This document shows positions 51,176 to 63,708 of a DNA stretch of 64,000 bases, piece after piece. Every line of letters begins with the position of its first letter. Position 1 is the stretch's first letter. The stretch covers positions 527,646-591,645 of the forward strand of contig SCFE01000055.1 of NCBI GenBank assembly GCA_004352715.1, in the 5' to 3' direction. Under the pieces are notes generated by a model that saw only the letters and a list, made by a program, of their open reading frames with translations, had not been told where the DNA came from and did not search any database. The DNA comes from Hofstenia miamia (taxonomy: Eukaryota > Xenacoelomorpha > Acoela). A program made the position numbers and the translations under genes.

Positions 51176-54100
51176 CTCAGACGGTAGTCTATCAAGAAAA
51201 TAGTGTCTTCAGTGAATAAGTGTCTAATCAAGAATATCACTTAAAGAGCAACGTCAATCAGCCGACCATTTAATTCAAGACGTAGATTAAAAGTCGAGAG
51301 AATTAGCGTAGAAAATCTTGACCAATCAATATCAATTAAGCGGAATGTTAAGGAGTACCAGTCTAATTAAATTTACTGATTTCTAAATTAACTTTAAGGC
51401 TGATGAACGCAGGCAGCGGAAGTGGACCGGCTGGTGTAATTAATTAAATTAATAACGCGATGTATTTTTTAATGTACGTGTATATATTACCATATATTAG
51501 ACATTTATTTATAAATTTCACGTGGATATATTTTAACTGATTAATGTGCGATGGAATTGCAATTGTGTGTGTGAATGTGTGTGTGTGCAAATATTAACTA
51601 AATGTGCAATGTCCAACATGATATTAGGAAATTTTAAATAAGTGCAAACCAGAACTGTATTAAAATATAATTTTCAGTCTTCCAAATAAATTTTGAGCGA
51701 AATTGTAATCTGCTGAAGAAGATATGTTATAGTTGATAGGTAAATTTGTAAATCTGTCAAACTAGTTTCTTATATCTTTCAGCTAACGCATAATGCATAA
51801 TTCCTTTCAATATTGTGTATTCAAAAACACTGAATGAAAACATAGTTAGCATTCATGAGCGTGCTTTAATATTTATGGAAATGTTTTGAATTGCTTAGTA
51901 ATAAAAATATTTTTTCAGGGAGTGTTATATATGGCTTAGAAAGTTTTTTTGAATTTCATAATGTTCCTCACCACCGCTGGAATTACTTTCAGTTTTTTAG
52001 TTTCCAAAACATCTCAACTTTTTTATCTTTATCTCCCCATTGCTTCAAAGGTCATATTTTTCACATGCTTAATAGTCTTCATTTTCCATTCGGAATGATC
52101 CATATCCCAATCACATACTATCAACTTACAGTGTATCCATTTCAATCTTGTATAGTCTACGTTGCTCCCTTACTTCAGATCAATTATTATTATTATTATT
52201 ATTGTAAGTATTTTTGTTAGTTTGTAGAATTTACACACATATTAGCAATAAATTTGCTTTAACTCTTATCATTATCATCATGTCAATCACAATCGTAATA
52301 ATCTTTCATTGAATTTCTTTATAAATCGACAATAAAGAGTTATACTTAATCATAAGAAATCAAAACACATTTCAATTCATCCTGACGTACCTCAGGCATA
52401 TTTATTGGTATTATTATTATTACTGACACAAAAGCAGTTAATACAACAAAAAGCTTTCAAAGTGACATTGAAGTTATTCTTCAAATAATCCATTAAAAGT
52501 AAACAATGAAAAAATCTAATTTAAAATATTTTCGACTAAGGCAGTGAGAAATCCCACAAAAAACATTGACCTTAATAATTAAAAATTAAAAATAAAGCAT
52601 TTGCGAAGTACTTCAAATATATATCAGAAACAATTACTAAATGTACTCTGCTAATCACATGCTTAATTTCTCTTTACCAATATAAATTCAAGATGGCATA
52701 TACTTCTATCTAAAACTTCGAATTAGTAGCTAAGCACATTCAATACTCGCAACAACATGACAATGCATCCGACTATCGATTAACATGCAAACTATTATCT
52801 AGTTATTTCTAAATGCAATATTTCTTAAATGCAAATTTCGTCAAAGTTTATCTTAGTTCTTAAAAAGACATGTTAAATTAAATGAACCTTCTCAATAATT
52901 TCTATGCTTAAATAAATTAGTTTTCTCCTCACAGGAACTGAAAACTTGAATAGCTTAAATCAGATTGTTAAAATTGAAAAAACTACAAATGTAACAAAAA
53001 ACATCCCTAACCCTAACCCCTCCCCATATTTAGTAACACCAATACAAAATTTTGCATGATTCAGAATCCACTACTAATATATTAAAATCTAGTTTAATAA
53101 TCTGTGAAGACAGCAGAATTTAAAAACCATAAACATATTAAGCAAATATGACAAATATTTTATTACTATGTGGCTTTACTTTTTGTAGAATTTTTCAATT
53201 AGAGAAACAAAATATTGAAGGAAAATATTTCGCCTTCAACCAGTTGAAATCTTTTGACGAAGAACACTTACTGCTATATGACTCAGCTTGAAAAACTTTT
53301 CCTTTACTAATTTCAAGCAGTTTTCAATTTAGATATAATCTGAATTTTGAAAAAATCGTATGACCAAGTTTGATCAGCAACAAGGGATGCATTTTCTTGT
53401 AAAATTGTCATAATGCATATCAAATCATAGAGGCAACTTTTCACAAACAAATTTCGAAGCAGTTTTTTTCTATTCTGTCTGTTGAGATAATCAAGATTAC
53501 TGCCTGCTTGTACTGCCTGTAGGTTTGATATAAAGACCATTGCAGCATTGCCTAGGCGGTCTTCTAACATGCCATGTGTATGGCGCAAATTGGTGCATCA
53601 AAGCTTCACAACTAATAAAATCCTTACTTCATTGATTTGCAGTCAATTCATGAAAAGTGTTTCAGTCATTGATATTCTCTTAGGATTGGTTATGTTGCGC
53701 CGCTGGCTTGAATATAATGGTGAATGATGTTGGTATGTGCAGATATCTGTGCCTGGATATATTAGTTGAAGCACTTGTATTAACAGTCATAATCTTCACC
53801 ATACTATCAATGTGAACACTTGTTTTGGTTGGCCTCTTGAGTTGGTTATGTAAGCTAAAGTGTCATGTTTCCTTTTAATAGACTAGTGTTTTCTGTACAC
53901 CTTTTTTGATATGCCAAATATTATTGCAATTAGCTTTTGAGAGTATTGTTCCTCGTCTACCACTAAAATATTTAATTTAAATTCATTCTAAAATTTAGCC
54001 ATTAAAAAATTAAACAAAATGTGGTAGATTTCAGCTGCCAATAGATACTCATCGAATATACTTGGTTGCTTTTTGAATTTCAACATCTATGAAAAAATAT

Positions 54101-55374
54101 ATTTGGGATATTAGAAGTTATGCACAAAATTATTTACTATAGATATTTTATAAAAATTTTGAAATATAGCTTGTAGTTTTTGACAGATTTTTTCAGCAAT
54201 AATAAGTTTGGAATTCTTATTATTATTGCTGTTATTTTTTTTATTATTTCTATTTTAATTATTTTTATTCTTATTACTTTTAATTCTATTATTGATATTC
54301 TTATTATTTTGTACATTGTTGTTATTATTATTATATAATTAATACACAATAGCTTAAAGTATCCTAATTTTCGTTTTTTTAAATGAATGTTTGTAAATTG
54401 TCCTCATCATTCTGAATGAATGAATATAAATTTGTAGCCTGATATTTAAAGGATAATGCTGTATCCATGTTAAACAAGAATTATTTGAACGTGCTTAAAG
54501 TTTCTCGACTGAATAATAAACAACACATGTTGTATAATCCTCAATCATCGTGTGCTATATGAACCTATAAACCACTTACTATATTATTTCATTGAATAAA
54601 TTGTGTTAAGATAATCCTGCATTTTTCATTAAGTGCATATGAAGGAATCTATTCCTAAATATATCCTAAGTGAAGTGAATGCATTGCATATGTTATAATT
54701 TTTCTATAAATTATTCTATGTTTGTCATATGCTAATTGATTTATTCAATTTTCAAATTAATTTTTCTAGATTTCTAATTATAGTATTATCCATTCCTAAA
54801 TATTGTTCTTGCCAGGTCTTTTCCTAGATTTCTAATTATAGTATTATCCATTCCTAAATATTGTTCTTGCCAGGTCTTTTCAAGAATTTTTTCCTCTTTG
54901 TTGTTTTAGACACCCAATTGAACTAACAAAGCCAAAATTAATATTCATTCAAATATATGAGTAGAACTAATATATCTTAAAATGGTATATATATATATAT
55001 ATATATAATAATATTTAATATTTCAAATTCTTATATAAATAGTAAAGTAGATGTTATTTAAAATATTAACTCCGCATGTAATCTCAAATTGCCCTTAAGT
55101 TTTTTACATTTTCGAAAAATTCAATGTGTCTACGATCGCATTTCCAAGTAGCATCTAAATACTGACACTGTTCGCAACACCACAAGTATAACAACAATGG
55201 GCAAATTGCACAGATATCATTTTCGTTTCTTCAAAAAATGAAGTTACAGAACTCCTTCTTTCCTCCCGTATTTCAATTTCAAATATCACATTTTTTAATT
55301 GTGACTGAATAAATTCAATTATTCCATATTATTTTATATGACATTTTCAATTCGTATATATATATATATATATA
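50077..55374 (-). repeat. Right arm of 5.3 kb inverted duplication
   Basis: Reverse complement of 30965-36263. Its outer end (55355-55374, 20 bases of TA) stops at an N gap at the same base as the left arm, which also shows 20 bases of TA beyond the shared CG. Frames at 51891-52220, 53313-53588 and 54137-54349 mirror those of the left arm residue for residue. Confidence 0.95.
54766..54881 (-). repeat. Tandem duplication, 2 x 58 bases (mirror copy)
   Basis: Reverse complement of 31458-31573, unchanged by eye. Confidence 0.9.
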
Positions 55375-56374
55375 NNNNNNNNNNNNNNNNNNNNNNNNNN
55401 NNNNNNNNNNNNNNNNNNNNNNNNNNNNNNNNNNNNNNNNNNNNNNNNNNNNNNNNNNNNNNNNNNNNNNNNNNNNNNNNNNNNNNNNNNNNNNNNNNNN
55501 NNNNNNNNNNNNNNNNNNNNNNNNNNNNNNNNNNNNNNNNNNNNNNNNNNNNNNNNNNNNNNNNNNNNNNNNNNNNNNNNNNNNNNNNNNNNNNNNNNNN
55601 NNNNNNNNNNNNNNNNNNNNNNNNNNNNNNNNNNNNNNNNNNNNNNNNNNNNNNNNNNNNNNNNNNNNNNNNNNNNNNNNNNNNNNNNNNNNNNNNNNNN
55701 NNNNNNNNNNNNNNNNNNNNNNNNNNNNNNNNNNNNNNNNNNNNNNNNNNNNNNNNNNNNNNNNNNNNNNNNNNNNNNNNNNNNNNNNNNNNNNNNNNNN
55801 NNNNNNNNNNNNNNNNNNNNNNNNNNNNNNNNNNNNNNNNNNNNNNNNNNNNNNNNNNNNNNNNNNNNNNNNNNNNNNNNNNNNNNNNNNNNNNNNNNNN
55901 NNNNNNNNNNNNNNNNNNNNNNNNNNNNNNNNNNNNNNNNNNNNNNNNNNNNNNNNNNNNNNNNNNNNNNNNNNNNNNNNNNNNNNNNNNNNNNNNNNNN
56001 NNNNNNNNNNNNNNNNNNNNNNNNNNNNNNNNNNNNNNNNNNNNNNNNNNNNNNNNNNNNNNNNNNNNNNNNNNNNNNNNNNNNNNNNNNNNNNNNNNNN
56101 NNNNNNNNNNNNNNNNNNNNNNNNNNNNNNNNNNNNNNNNNNNNNNNNNNNNNNNNNNNNNNNNNNNNNNNNNNNNNNNNNNNNNNNNNNNNNNNNNNNN
56201 NNNNNNNNNNNNNNNNNNNNNNNNNNNNNNNNNNNNNNNNNNNNNNNNNNNNNNNNNNNNNNNNNNNNNNNNNNNNNNNNNNNNNNNNNNNNNNNNNNNN
56301 NNNNNNNNNNNNNNNNNNNNNNNNNNNNNNNNNNNNNNNNNNNNNNNNNNNNNNNNNNNNNNNNNNNNNNNNNN
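55375..56374. other. Assembly gap (exactly 1000 N)
   Basis: Separates the right arm from a second mariner-type transposon fragment. Both flanks are repetitive. Confidence 0.99.
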
Positions 56375-56654
56375 AAAATCAAGTCCAACAAACCTCCAGA
56401 CGCTGTCTCACGGTCTCAGTGTTAATGGCTGTCCTTGCAGACCTTGTCCTACCACTATGTCCTTTATTCGCATTGGGCACACATCCTGTTTCTCTGAACT
56501 TCTGCAGAAGACGTCTGATTGTGAGTCTACTTGGAGGATTTCTTCCTGGAAAGTCAGTCGTGAATCGTCGTTGAGTGTGGGTTATCGATTTTATTTCAAA
56601 ATATGCTTCTACGATCTTTGCTCTCTCCTCCACAGTATATTGCTTTCGATCCAT
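56375..56654 (-). pseudogene. Mariner-type transposase, N-terminal helix-turn-helix part
   Basis: The minus-strand ATG at 56654, 87 bases inside the element end, begins MDRKQYTVEERAKIVEAYFE. It continues with NPPSRLTIRRLLQKFRETGC and GHSGRTRSARTAI, a DNA-binding helix-turn-helix domain of the type attached to some arthropod mariner-like transposases (DUF4817-like). After the residues TVRQRLE the DNA jumps to bases that read RFVGLDF in another frame. In the 47.7 kb copy RFVGLDF lies just before the first catalytic Asp. So roughly 65 residues are missing, by internal deletion or a chimeric contig end. The frame hits TGA at once, and the contig ends at the gap. Confidence 0.85.
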
Positions 56655-56740
56655 TGGGGTGAGAATTCAGTGTTTAGTTTTTGATATTTGTGAAAATGAA
56701 ACAAAAATCTTAGTAATTTTGAAAATGGTTAGAATATAAA

Positions 56741-56771
56741 AAGTGGTAACATTTTTTTGGCCCACCCTGTA
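56741..56771 (-). mobile_element. 5' terminal inverted repeat of the mariner-type element
   Basis: Read on the minus strand it begins TACAGGGTGGGCC and ends TACCACTT, the inverse of the end at 48528-48558 with one mismatch. A TA flanks it. Confidence 0.85.
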
Positions 56772-57515
56772 TATCTAAAGTTAGACAAACCAATTGGGAG
56801 TGCCGGCAATTCAAGGTGACTTACATTTCACACGGTGTACATAATTCTGATCTAGAAAAAACGCAGACTTTACTACACTAAATTTATTCAGTTCATCTTT
56901 GCTCTAAACAAATATATTGTTTCATCTATTGAACTTTATAAATGAAAATTTAAAATAGAATATTATAGATTAAATTTACTTAGTTTCAAGACCCTGAATT
57001 TCATTTAAAGTTAAAATCGCTTTTTGTCAAATTTTGGAACAGCTTCCTATTAAACTAAATTTGGAAATATTAAGATATCGAAATATCGATTGATGAATGT
57101 AACTCATATATTTATCTTTTAATGAAAATTTCGATTTTCTTAATCATTCATATTCTCTTCATCTTTAAAGTTCATGTCATTAGGAAGTGCAAGGTACCAC
57201 AACTGCTTCTTTGCCCATAGATAGACGATCCAAGCCGATTGGCAAAGGGCAGCGCAACATTGGAGTCTGAAAATTAACTCAAAGTCTAAGCATTTCTCTA
57301 TTCCTAAGCTTTGAATATTTCAGTGAATTACTGAAGGTTTTGAAAACCCCTGCGCAGCATAAGGTTAAATGATACTGAAAAATGTGCTTTTCACAAAGGC
57401 ATTCAAATTCTTTCCATACTAAATGATCAGAAAAAAGCGGTTTAATGCACATGGTAGCAGGAACTAACTTGAACTACTTTATTTTCTGTGAATATGCTGT
57501 CTTGTTGGGTTTACC
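56772..57515. other. Non-coding stretch
   Basis: Nothing supportable by motif. Confidence 0.4.
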
Positions 57516-57658
57516 CGAAAACATAGGAGGAAACCATTCCCCATTCACTGGTGTTTTCAGATTTTTGATATCTACATTATTTGGTGAGAGTGATTTGCAT
57601 ATACATTTTTTAGAAACAATCACTAATGACAAAAAATACCTGGTTTACTTAGGGTTAT
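57516..57658 (+). repeat. Dispersed repeat family R1, copy C
   Basis: Shares GAAAACATAGGAGGAAACCA (weak), TGGTGTTTTCAGATTTTTGA with TATC, an ATTATTTGGTGAG block, and the 3' end ACCTGGTTTACTTAGGG with TTA. The 74-codon frame across it (57445-57669) is probably fortuitous. Confidence 0.6.
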
Positions 57659-60600
57659 TAGGTACCTAAAAACGCATTAAATTACTTTTCTTGCATCATT
57701 TAAACTTTGATATTTTATTGTTGTACCGTAGATGTACCTAGGATAGAATTAAGGTTGAGCGGAAGCTATGTACTTTGGTGCAATAAATCCATAAATTGCT
57801 AGTAAACAAATAGATAATTAATTATATAAAATAATTTGTAAAATAATTTGACAAGGCGGTTTCACAAACAAGGACTTGCAGTTCTTATCTGCTAAGTGAG
57901 AAATCAACGTGGATTTCCAATAATCATAAAACATGGAATCAAAGTGACTTCCCTTAGCATAAGATTTACAAATGTAAACCACATTCGATAACATAAAGAA
58001 TTTTCTATAAAACAAATATTTAAATTTTATATACACATTCATTGCTTTTGTGTTTCATTTATATTCATGTTAAGAAATCTCCTGTATTTATATTTATGAT
58101 GGCTTGTAGGGAAGAATTTAAGTGGTTTCCCAATCAATAATGTAGGTCTTTTAAGTGTTTGGCAGACTTTCATTTTTTTAAATATTGAAATTTTAATTAT
58201 TTAATTGTTTTTGTTAAAGTAGCAGAGGTTGATCAAATTCAAGTGATAATTTTCTTTAAAGTTTAAATCACTTTATCTCAGGAAGAAAGTGATTTGTTTT
58301 TTAAATTCTTTTGCTTCATTAAGAATTTAGACAAACTCAATTCTTAAAATAGTCCCATGCTAATTGTAATTTATTAAAGTTTAAAATAGAAGAACTGCCA
58401 CTCTTACCTAGTAGATCCTACCCTGAAAATGATGAATCTAAGCTTATATTAAAGATTTAGTGATTAATTTTCACTCTTTGTCATGGTAGAAATGCTAGGA
58501 AAAATATTTTCAGACAACGTAGATAATTATTGTTTGGGGTTATTTTTCTATAATGACAATTTGGAATTCGTCTAGTCAAATTAGTTACTTCTCATTTACT
58601 ATTTAAGACGTCATTTGTTGTATTGAAAATTTATTATGAATTCATTATTAGGGTTAGCAGTAGTCTATTAGTAAGCTAAAACTTTTTTGAAATTAAATTT
58701 TGGGTTGGCTACAAGTTTGTAGAATTGTGTAAAAATTTTCATTAGCACACATTCTGAAATTAGTGCCAAACCGCAGCCTCCTATCTAATATCACATTTTA
58801 AGAAAATCCCTAACATATCTATAACCACTAGGATCTTAGTTCAACTTAACATAAGTTACAGTTACCTAATAAGGACATGGCTCAAATATGGCCATCCTCG
58901 CGATATCTTTTCAAAGAATCGCAAATGACGACTTCTAACTGGCCGATGAATTTGCTCTATCAGCCAGCTTAGAAGAAGTGAAATTTCGTGAGAATTCAAT
59001 TGTTTACCTTGTTAGCAGACGGTTAATCACTTTTTATCTCACTAATCTTAAGTCTATTAAATAAGTACGATAGCGTTTTGTTTCACAGTAAGCCTATTAC
59101 ATTCCATCTTTCACAAAAACGTCAAAGAATCAAGGCAGCAAGCAGGCTTGGTATTGTCCTATTTGTGGAGAAGATTTCGTGCAATCTATGAAGATTTTCG
59201 GAAATTGTGCAGCGAGCTATTGCTGAAAAAGATGATGGATTTCTAGTCAAACACCTTACGATGTTGGCCTAGACTTATTTACCCAAATTCTTTCGATTTC
59301 TTTATGCAGATTCTTTCTTCTAGAGTTTTAAAGAGTTTCTAGCATTTCTATTTTTAAGATGTTCACGACTTTTAAAGTAAACAAGATTTTATCTTTGCAT
59401 TATTGGTTTTTACTTTATTTGTATACATGGATCATAATAGGGTTATTGTAGGTATATTCATATATCATATCATATTCATGTTTTAGTAATAGTAATCATG
59501 TATCACATAAGTACTATATGGATAATTTTGGTTTAAATTTTTATGATAAGCATATGTGAACTTGATGTTACAAATATAAATTTTCTGTATCGCCGGTTGG
59601 CTTCAATAAGGCCGGTATGAGTACTTTGTTTAGAATGATGCCATTCAAAAGATGAGATTCTCAACTATCTAACCAATACCTATAAAGTGCAACTTAACAA
59701 ATAGGGCGAGCCACAGACACAGATGGAAAAAACTTTAATTGCTCTCCTTATTTGGGCACTGCACCTTAGTAAATATTTTGCTAAAGTTAGTATCATTGAT
59801 GAAATTTAAGTTAATATCTCTGACTCTGGTATCCTAAAAATGCTCAAGCCATTGGTTATATAGAATTTCCCTGCTTCAAATTAAACAGGCATAATTGTCT
59901 TGAAGAACTTGAATTGGATTTTGCAGTGTTGAATTCGTATGTTTTATCGATCTCTACGGATTTGTAAGAAATAAATTCGAAATCAATAATGACTTTATAC
60001 TTATCCAAAAAATTGAACACAGATGCAGTATTGGATTTTGGGAATCGCAAGCTTCGTTATATTTTGATAAATAAGTAAAAACCAAATTATTATTATAAAA
60101 ATATAAATTCACTGAAAATGAATGTAGGGGATAAATTTATGAATATAAACGAAGTTCTGTTCTCTAAAGAATAAATGTAACGGGTGATTTAACATCTGAA
60201 TTTTAAAATGTTTTTTGAATAATGGACGATCGCAAAATTATTATCAAAGGACATCAAATGGTCTAAAACCACTTTAGCAAATAGAACTTCAAAGCAATTT
60301 GGGAATATTTGTCAGTACTGTGAAAAATCATTTATCACTCATTTTCTCTTCTTCTAATTATACTCCGACATTTAGTAAACTTCAAATATGCCGAATTCAA
60401 AAGTAGACCCCTGTAGCCGATGGTGATGTACTTTTGATCTCAATTAATCGTCTTCCAATGACTTTGATCAAATTTTCAATAAGATTTTGTGGGTAACTCA
60501 AATTATATTTCGACAAAGTTCATACTGAAGAAGTCCAAGTTTTATCTATTTATCGGTTGTGATGAATAGTGTTATAATTCCAAAACTTTTAGTATTGACG

Positions 60601-61909
60601 GGTTTTTAATATATCTTTCTAGAGTAGCAGAGTTTACATATTTTTGCTCTTAAATTTAAATGCTAATTAAATCATAAAAGCTTTGATTTTCACTTAGTTT
60701 TAGTAATCAAGATCCTTGATTATGGTTAAGAATTATTTAACAATTTCTTTCAGTAACATTTAGGTAAACTACTATTCATTTATGCAACTAAATCTGCGTT
60801 ACTTAATCTGTAAACAAGATTTTTAATGCTGTTTTGCATGCTCTTCGATTCTTGAAATTGGGTCATTTTTTACCCTTTGACAGGTTGTATTAGTTTGGGT
60901 CATTTTTGGTAATCACTAAAAACGGGTTTATAAATCCCAATCAATTGCATGTTTTTAAGCAGTGGCTTGCTTATCTATTCTCATTCAATTAATGAAGACT
61001 AACAAAGTGTGCGGCTATATTCATTGTCATACACTGCTTATTGAAGCTAGCATGAAAGAAATGAATTTATATGCATGATTATCCACTTAAGCCTTCTTTC
61101 CACTGCTTATGTCCACCACCATAGCGTTCATAGTGCTTTATCAAATGTGACCCGTTGGCTAAGTTGACTTTAAGCAGAAACAGTGTACTTAGAGTGAATC
61201 ATTTTGCATTTCCGAGCTCAGTACGTTGCATACATCCTCACTATCTCCGTTTGATATCAATGTAGAATTCGTCACGATTTTACCTTAAAGGCTTTTAAGT
61301 TTTCTTACCTTTCAAGAATGCAATCATCATAATTTTGACTTGCAATGTTTTGAATACTTGAGTAGCAACCTTATACGCAGATGTTACTAAACAGCTACCA
61401 TAAGTAAGGAACAATATGGGTAGCATCTTAGTCAATCCTTTACTAGCAGACAGATGCTTGCATCATTTTGGAGGAATTTGAATTTTTTGCTAGGTTTTAT
61501 CAAATAAGAAATGAAAAAATTTGTTGATTTTTAAAGTAATTTTATTGTTCCTGTCTATTACAGTTTTTATCAAAAATATGATTCTATTCTATTTATTCCA
61601 TGCAATAACGAGTGCGGAGTTATTGCCTTGATAAAAATGTTTTGTGAGGGGATTACAATAGTAGCCTTCTAATCTAAACTAATTATCATTTTAAACTCAA
61701 TATTGCAAAAATTATCATTGTCATATATACGGTTCCTCGAACATTGCAATTAGCAACAAATGTATGACGTTAATTAGCTGATGTTTGACGTTTCACGTTT
61801 TTAAAAATATTCCAAATTTAATGTTATGCAGAGAACAGAACCTTCTCGATTTGTGAAAGAAATTGATGATACTCTTATAAATTTTACATCCAACTTTGCG
61901 ATTATAACC
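57659..61909. other. Mostly non-coding stretch with weak coding-like patches
   Basis: At 58878-59062 one plus-strand frame, with a single stop, reads LADEFALSASLEEVKFRENS and on to a stop. At about 59130-59200 another frame has WYCPICGEDFVQSM. Neither is long enough to support a gene. The rest shows nothing that I can name. Confidence 0.3.
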
Positions 61910-62209
61910 ACTCTAAGTGTAAGAAAAAGTGTTTTTTTGCTGTTCTAACACTATATAGAGCATTTCTACATATTAAATACAATTACTCTAAATGTGAGTA
62001 AAGGTGGTTTTATGCAGCTTTAGCCCTATTTAGAGCATTTACACACATTAAAAATAATCACTCTAAATGAAAGAATAGGTGTATTTTTGCTGTTGTAGCC
62101 CTATTTAGAGCATTTCAACATATTAAATATAAACACTCTAAATGTGAGAAAAGGTGTTTTTATGCTGTTTTATCACTATTTGGAGCATTTCTACCCATTA
62201 AAAATTATC
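61910..62209 (+). repeat. Tandem array, 4 x 75 bases
   Basis: Units begin ACTCTAA at 61910, 61985, 62060 and 62135, an exact 75-base period. Each carries an AGTGT/GGTGTTTTTATGCTGTT-like block, CCCTATTTAGAGCATTT and ACATATTAAA. Units differ by several substitutions but no indels, so the array is not newly made. Confidence 0.9.
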
Positions 62210-62455
62210 AAATGATTTAACCTTTGATAAATACAGTTTAATTTATTAACAAATAATGTAATTTAATTATCAGAATAAATTATGTGTTTATTTATTGCGT
62301 TGTACGACTCAGTGGCTATGCTTTCTCTGCATATTTTCGATCTTATTGATTTCGGACGAAATTAAAAATAAACAACTTGCAATATCTCTGTATTTCTTAA
62401 AATATGATGTTATATGCACTAGGATGTTAAATTGGTATCAAAACAAATCCAAAAC

Positions 62456-62488
<33 letters not shown>

Positions 62489-62610
62489 CCTGGAATTCCC
62501 CATTTTTTTTAGAATTTACAACAGATTCATTTAGCCTTTCAAATTAACAGAACTTTAGATTTACACACAATACATTTTCACTGAAAAACACTATCATTAT
62601 AGTTTGAAAT
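62210..62610. other. Spacer with (TA)n run
   Basis: TA run at about 62459-62482. The expected 5' terminal repeat of the Tc1 element was not found here. Confidence 0.5.
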
Positions 62611-63495
62611 ATGGTCCGTGGAAGTGAAATTTCCCCAACAAAGCGTGCTCAAATTCATATCTTGTACGAGGAGGGGTACAATTATCGCGCTATGGCTGTT
62701 AGAATGGGCGTGTCAGTATCTTGGGTATCCAGAAGTGTTACTCGCCATCAGCAACTGCAAAATTTTTCCTCTCGCAAGCGGTCTGGAAGACCAAAATTAA
62801 CAACCCCTCAGACTGACCGTCTCATTCACCATCACGACTTCAATCAACCATTCTCTTCATCTTCTGAAGTCAAAGCAAATCTAGGTGAGGTAGTGCAAAA
62901 GGTATCACCACGCACTATTAGGCGTCGATTGAATACAACCTTTGACCTTCCATCGTGCAAACCGGCAGCCAAACCCTGATTTTCATCAAAGAACACTCAA
63001 GACCGGTTGCGCTTCTGCAGGCAATACCAACACTACACCGCTGAGATGTGGCATCAAGTAATGTGTATTGACGAATCCAAGATTTGCCAATTTACATCAT
63101 ACCGGCCACATGTTCGACGACCAAGAAACCAAAGAATCAACAAACGTTACACACAACAAACTGTCCGCTCGGCACCTTCTGTGATGATTTAGCGTGCTTA
63201 AACTGGGAATGGGCGAAATGGTCTGCATTTTTTTCATCACAACGAGACAGTCACAGCTAAGGCCTACCTCAAAATAATTCAGGAGAAGGTTCCCATATTT
63301 ATGCAGCTTCGCGAAACATCTGTACTACAACAAGTTGGTGCTCTTTGCCACAGCGCCAAAGTTGTGAAACAGTGGATTGCATCACAAGACTTTCGGCTGC
63401 TTGAGAAATGGCCGGGAAACTCCCTAGACCTCAACGTCATAGAAAATTGTTGGCGTCACTTCAAAAACTGTCTGAGGAAGCACCAATGCACATAA
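62611..63495 (+). pseudogene. Tc1-type transposase pseudogene
   Basis: One frame covers nearly the whole protein, broken by three stops: TGA 62977-62979, TAG 63190-63192 (where the family has Trp, V-M-V-W-G) and TAA 63199-63201. The N-terminal helix-turn-helix is MVRGSEISPTKRAQIHILYE, then SVSWVSRSVTRHQQ, with a GRPKLTTPQ AT-hook-like linker. The first catalytic Asp is in VMCIDESKICQF (63070-63072). The second is lost: QQVGALCHSAK has Val at 63334-63336 where the family has QQDGAPCH. The Glu of LDLNVIENCW remains (63442-63444), so the class is DD34E-type. The frame probably shifts near 63478 and continues as MHIKVVWCTGITDDYCRKLF to about 63565. The element is dead. Confidence 0.9.
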
Positions 63496-63708
63496 AAGTG
63501 GTATGGTGCACAGGGATTACTGATGATTATTGTAGAAAGCTGTTTGGCCAGTAATGGCTGACATACAAAATATTAGCGACTTTTTCTGAATTAACTATTT
63601 ACTTTCTACAAGGTGTTATCATATTTTTTCTACATTGTGTTATTATATTGTTTCTACATTGTGTTTTTTAGTGTAAAATACAAAAATTTCTAAACTTGGA
63701 AAGTGTTT

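Noticed and set aside
30965-55374. Reading the inverted arms as ends of a Polinton-like or other giant DNA transposon
   Set aside because: The enclosed 13.8 kb holds unrelated decayed retroelements and a mariner half. No polymerase B, packaging ATPase, capsid or matching integrase was seen, and the arm edges coincide with assembly gaps.
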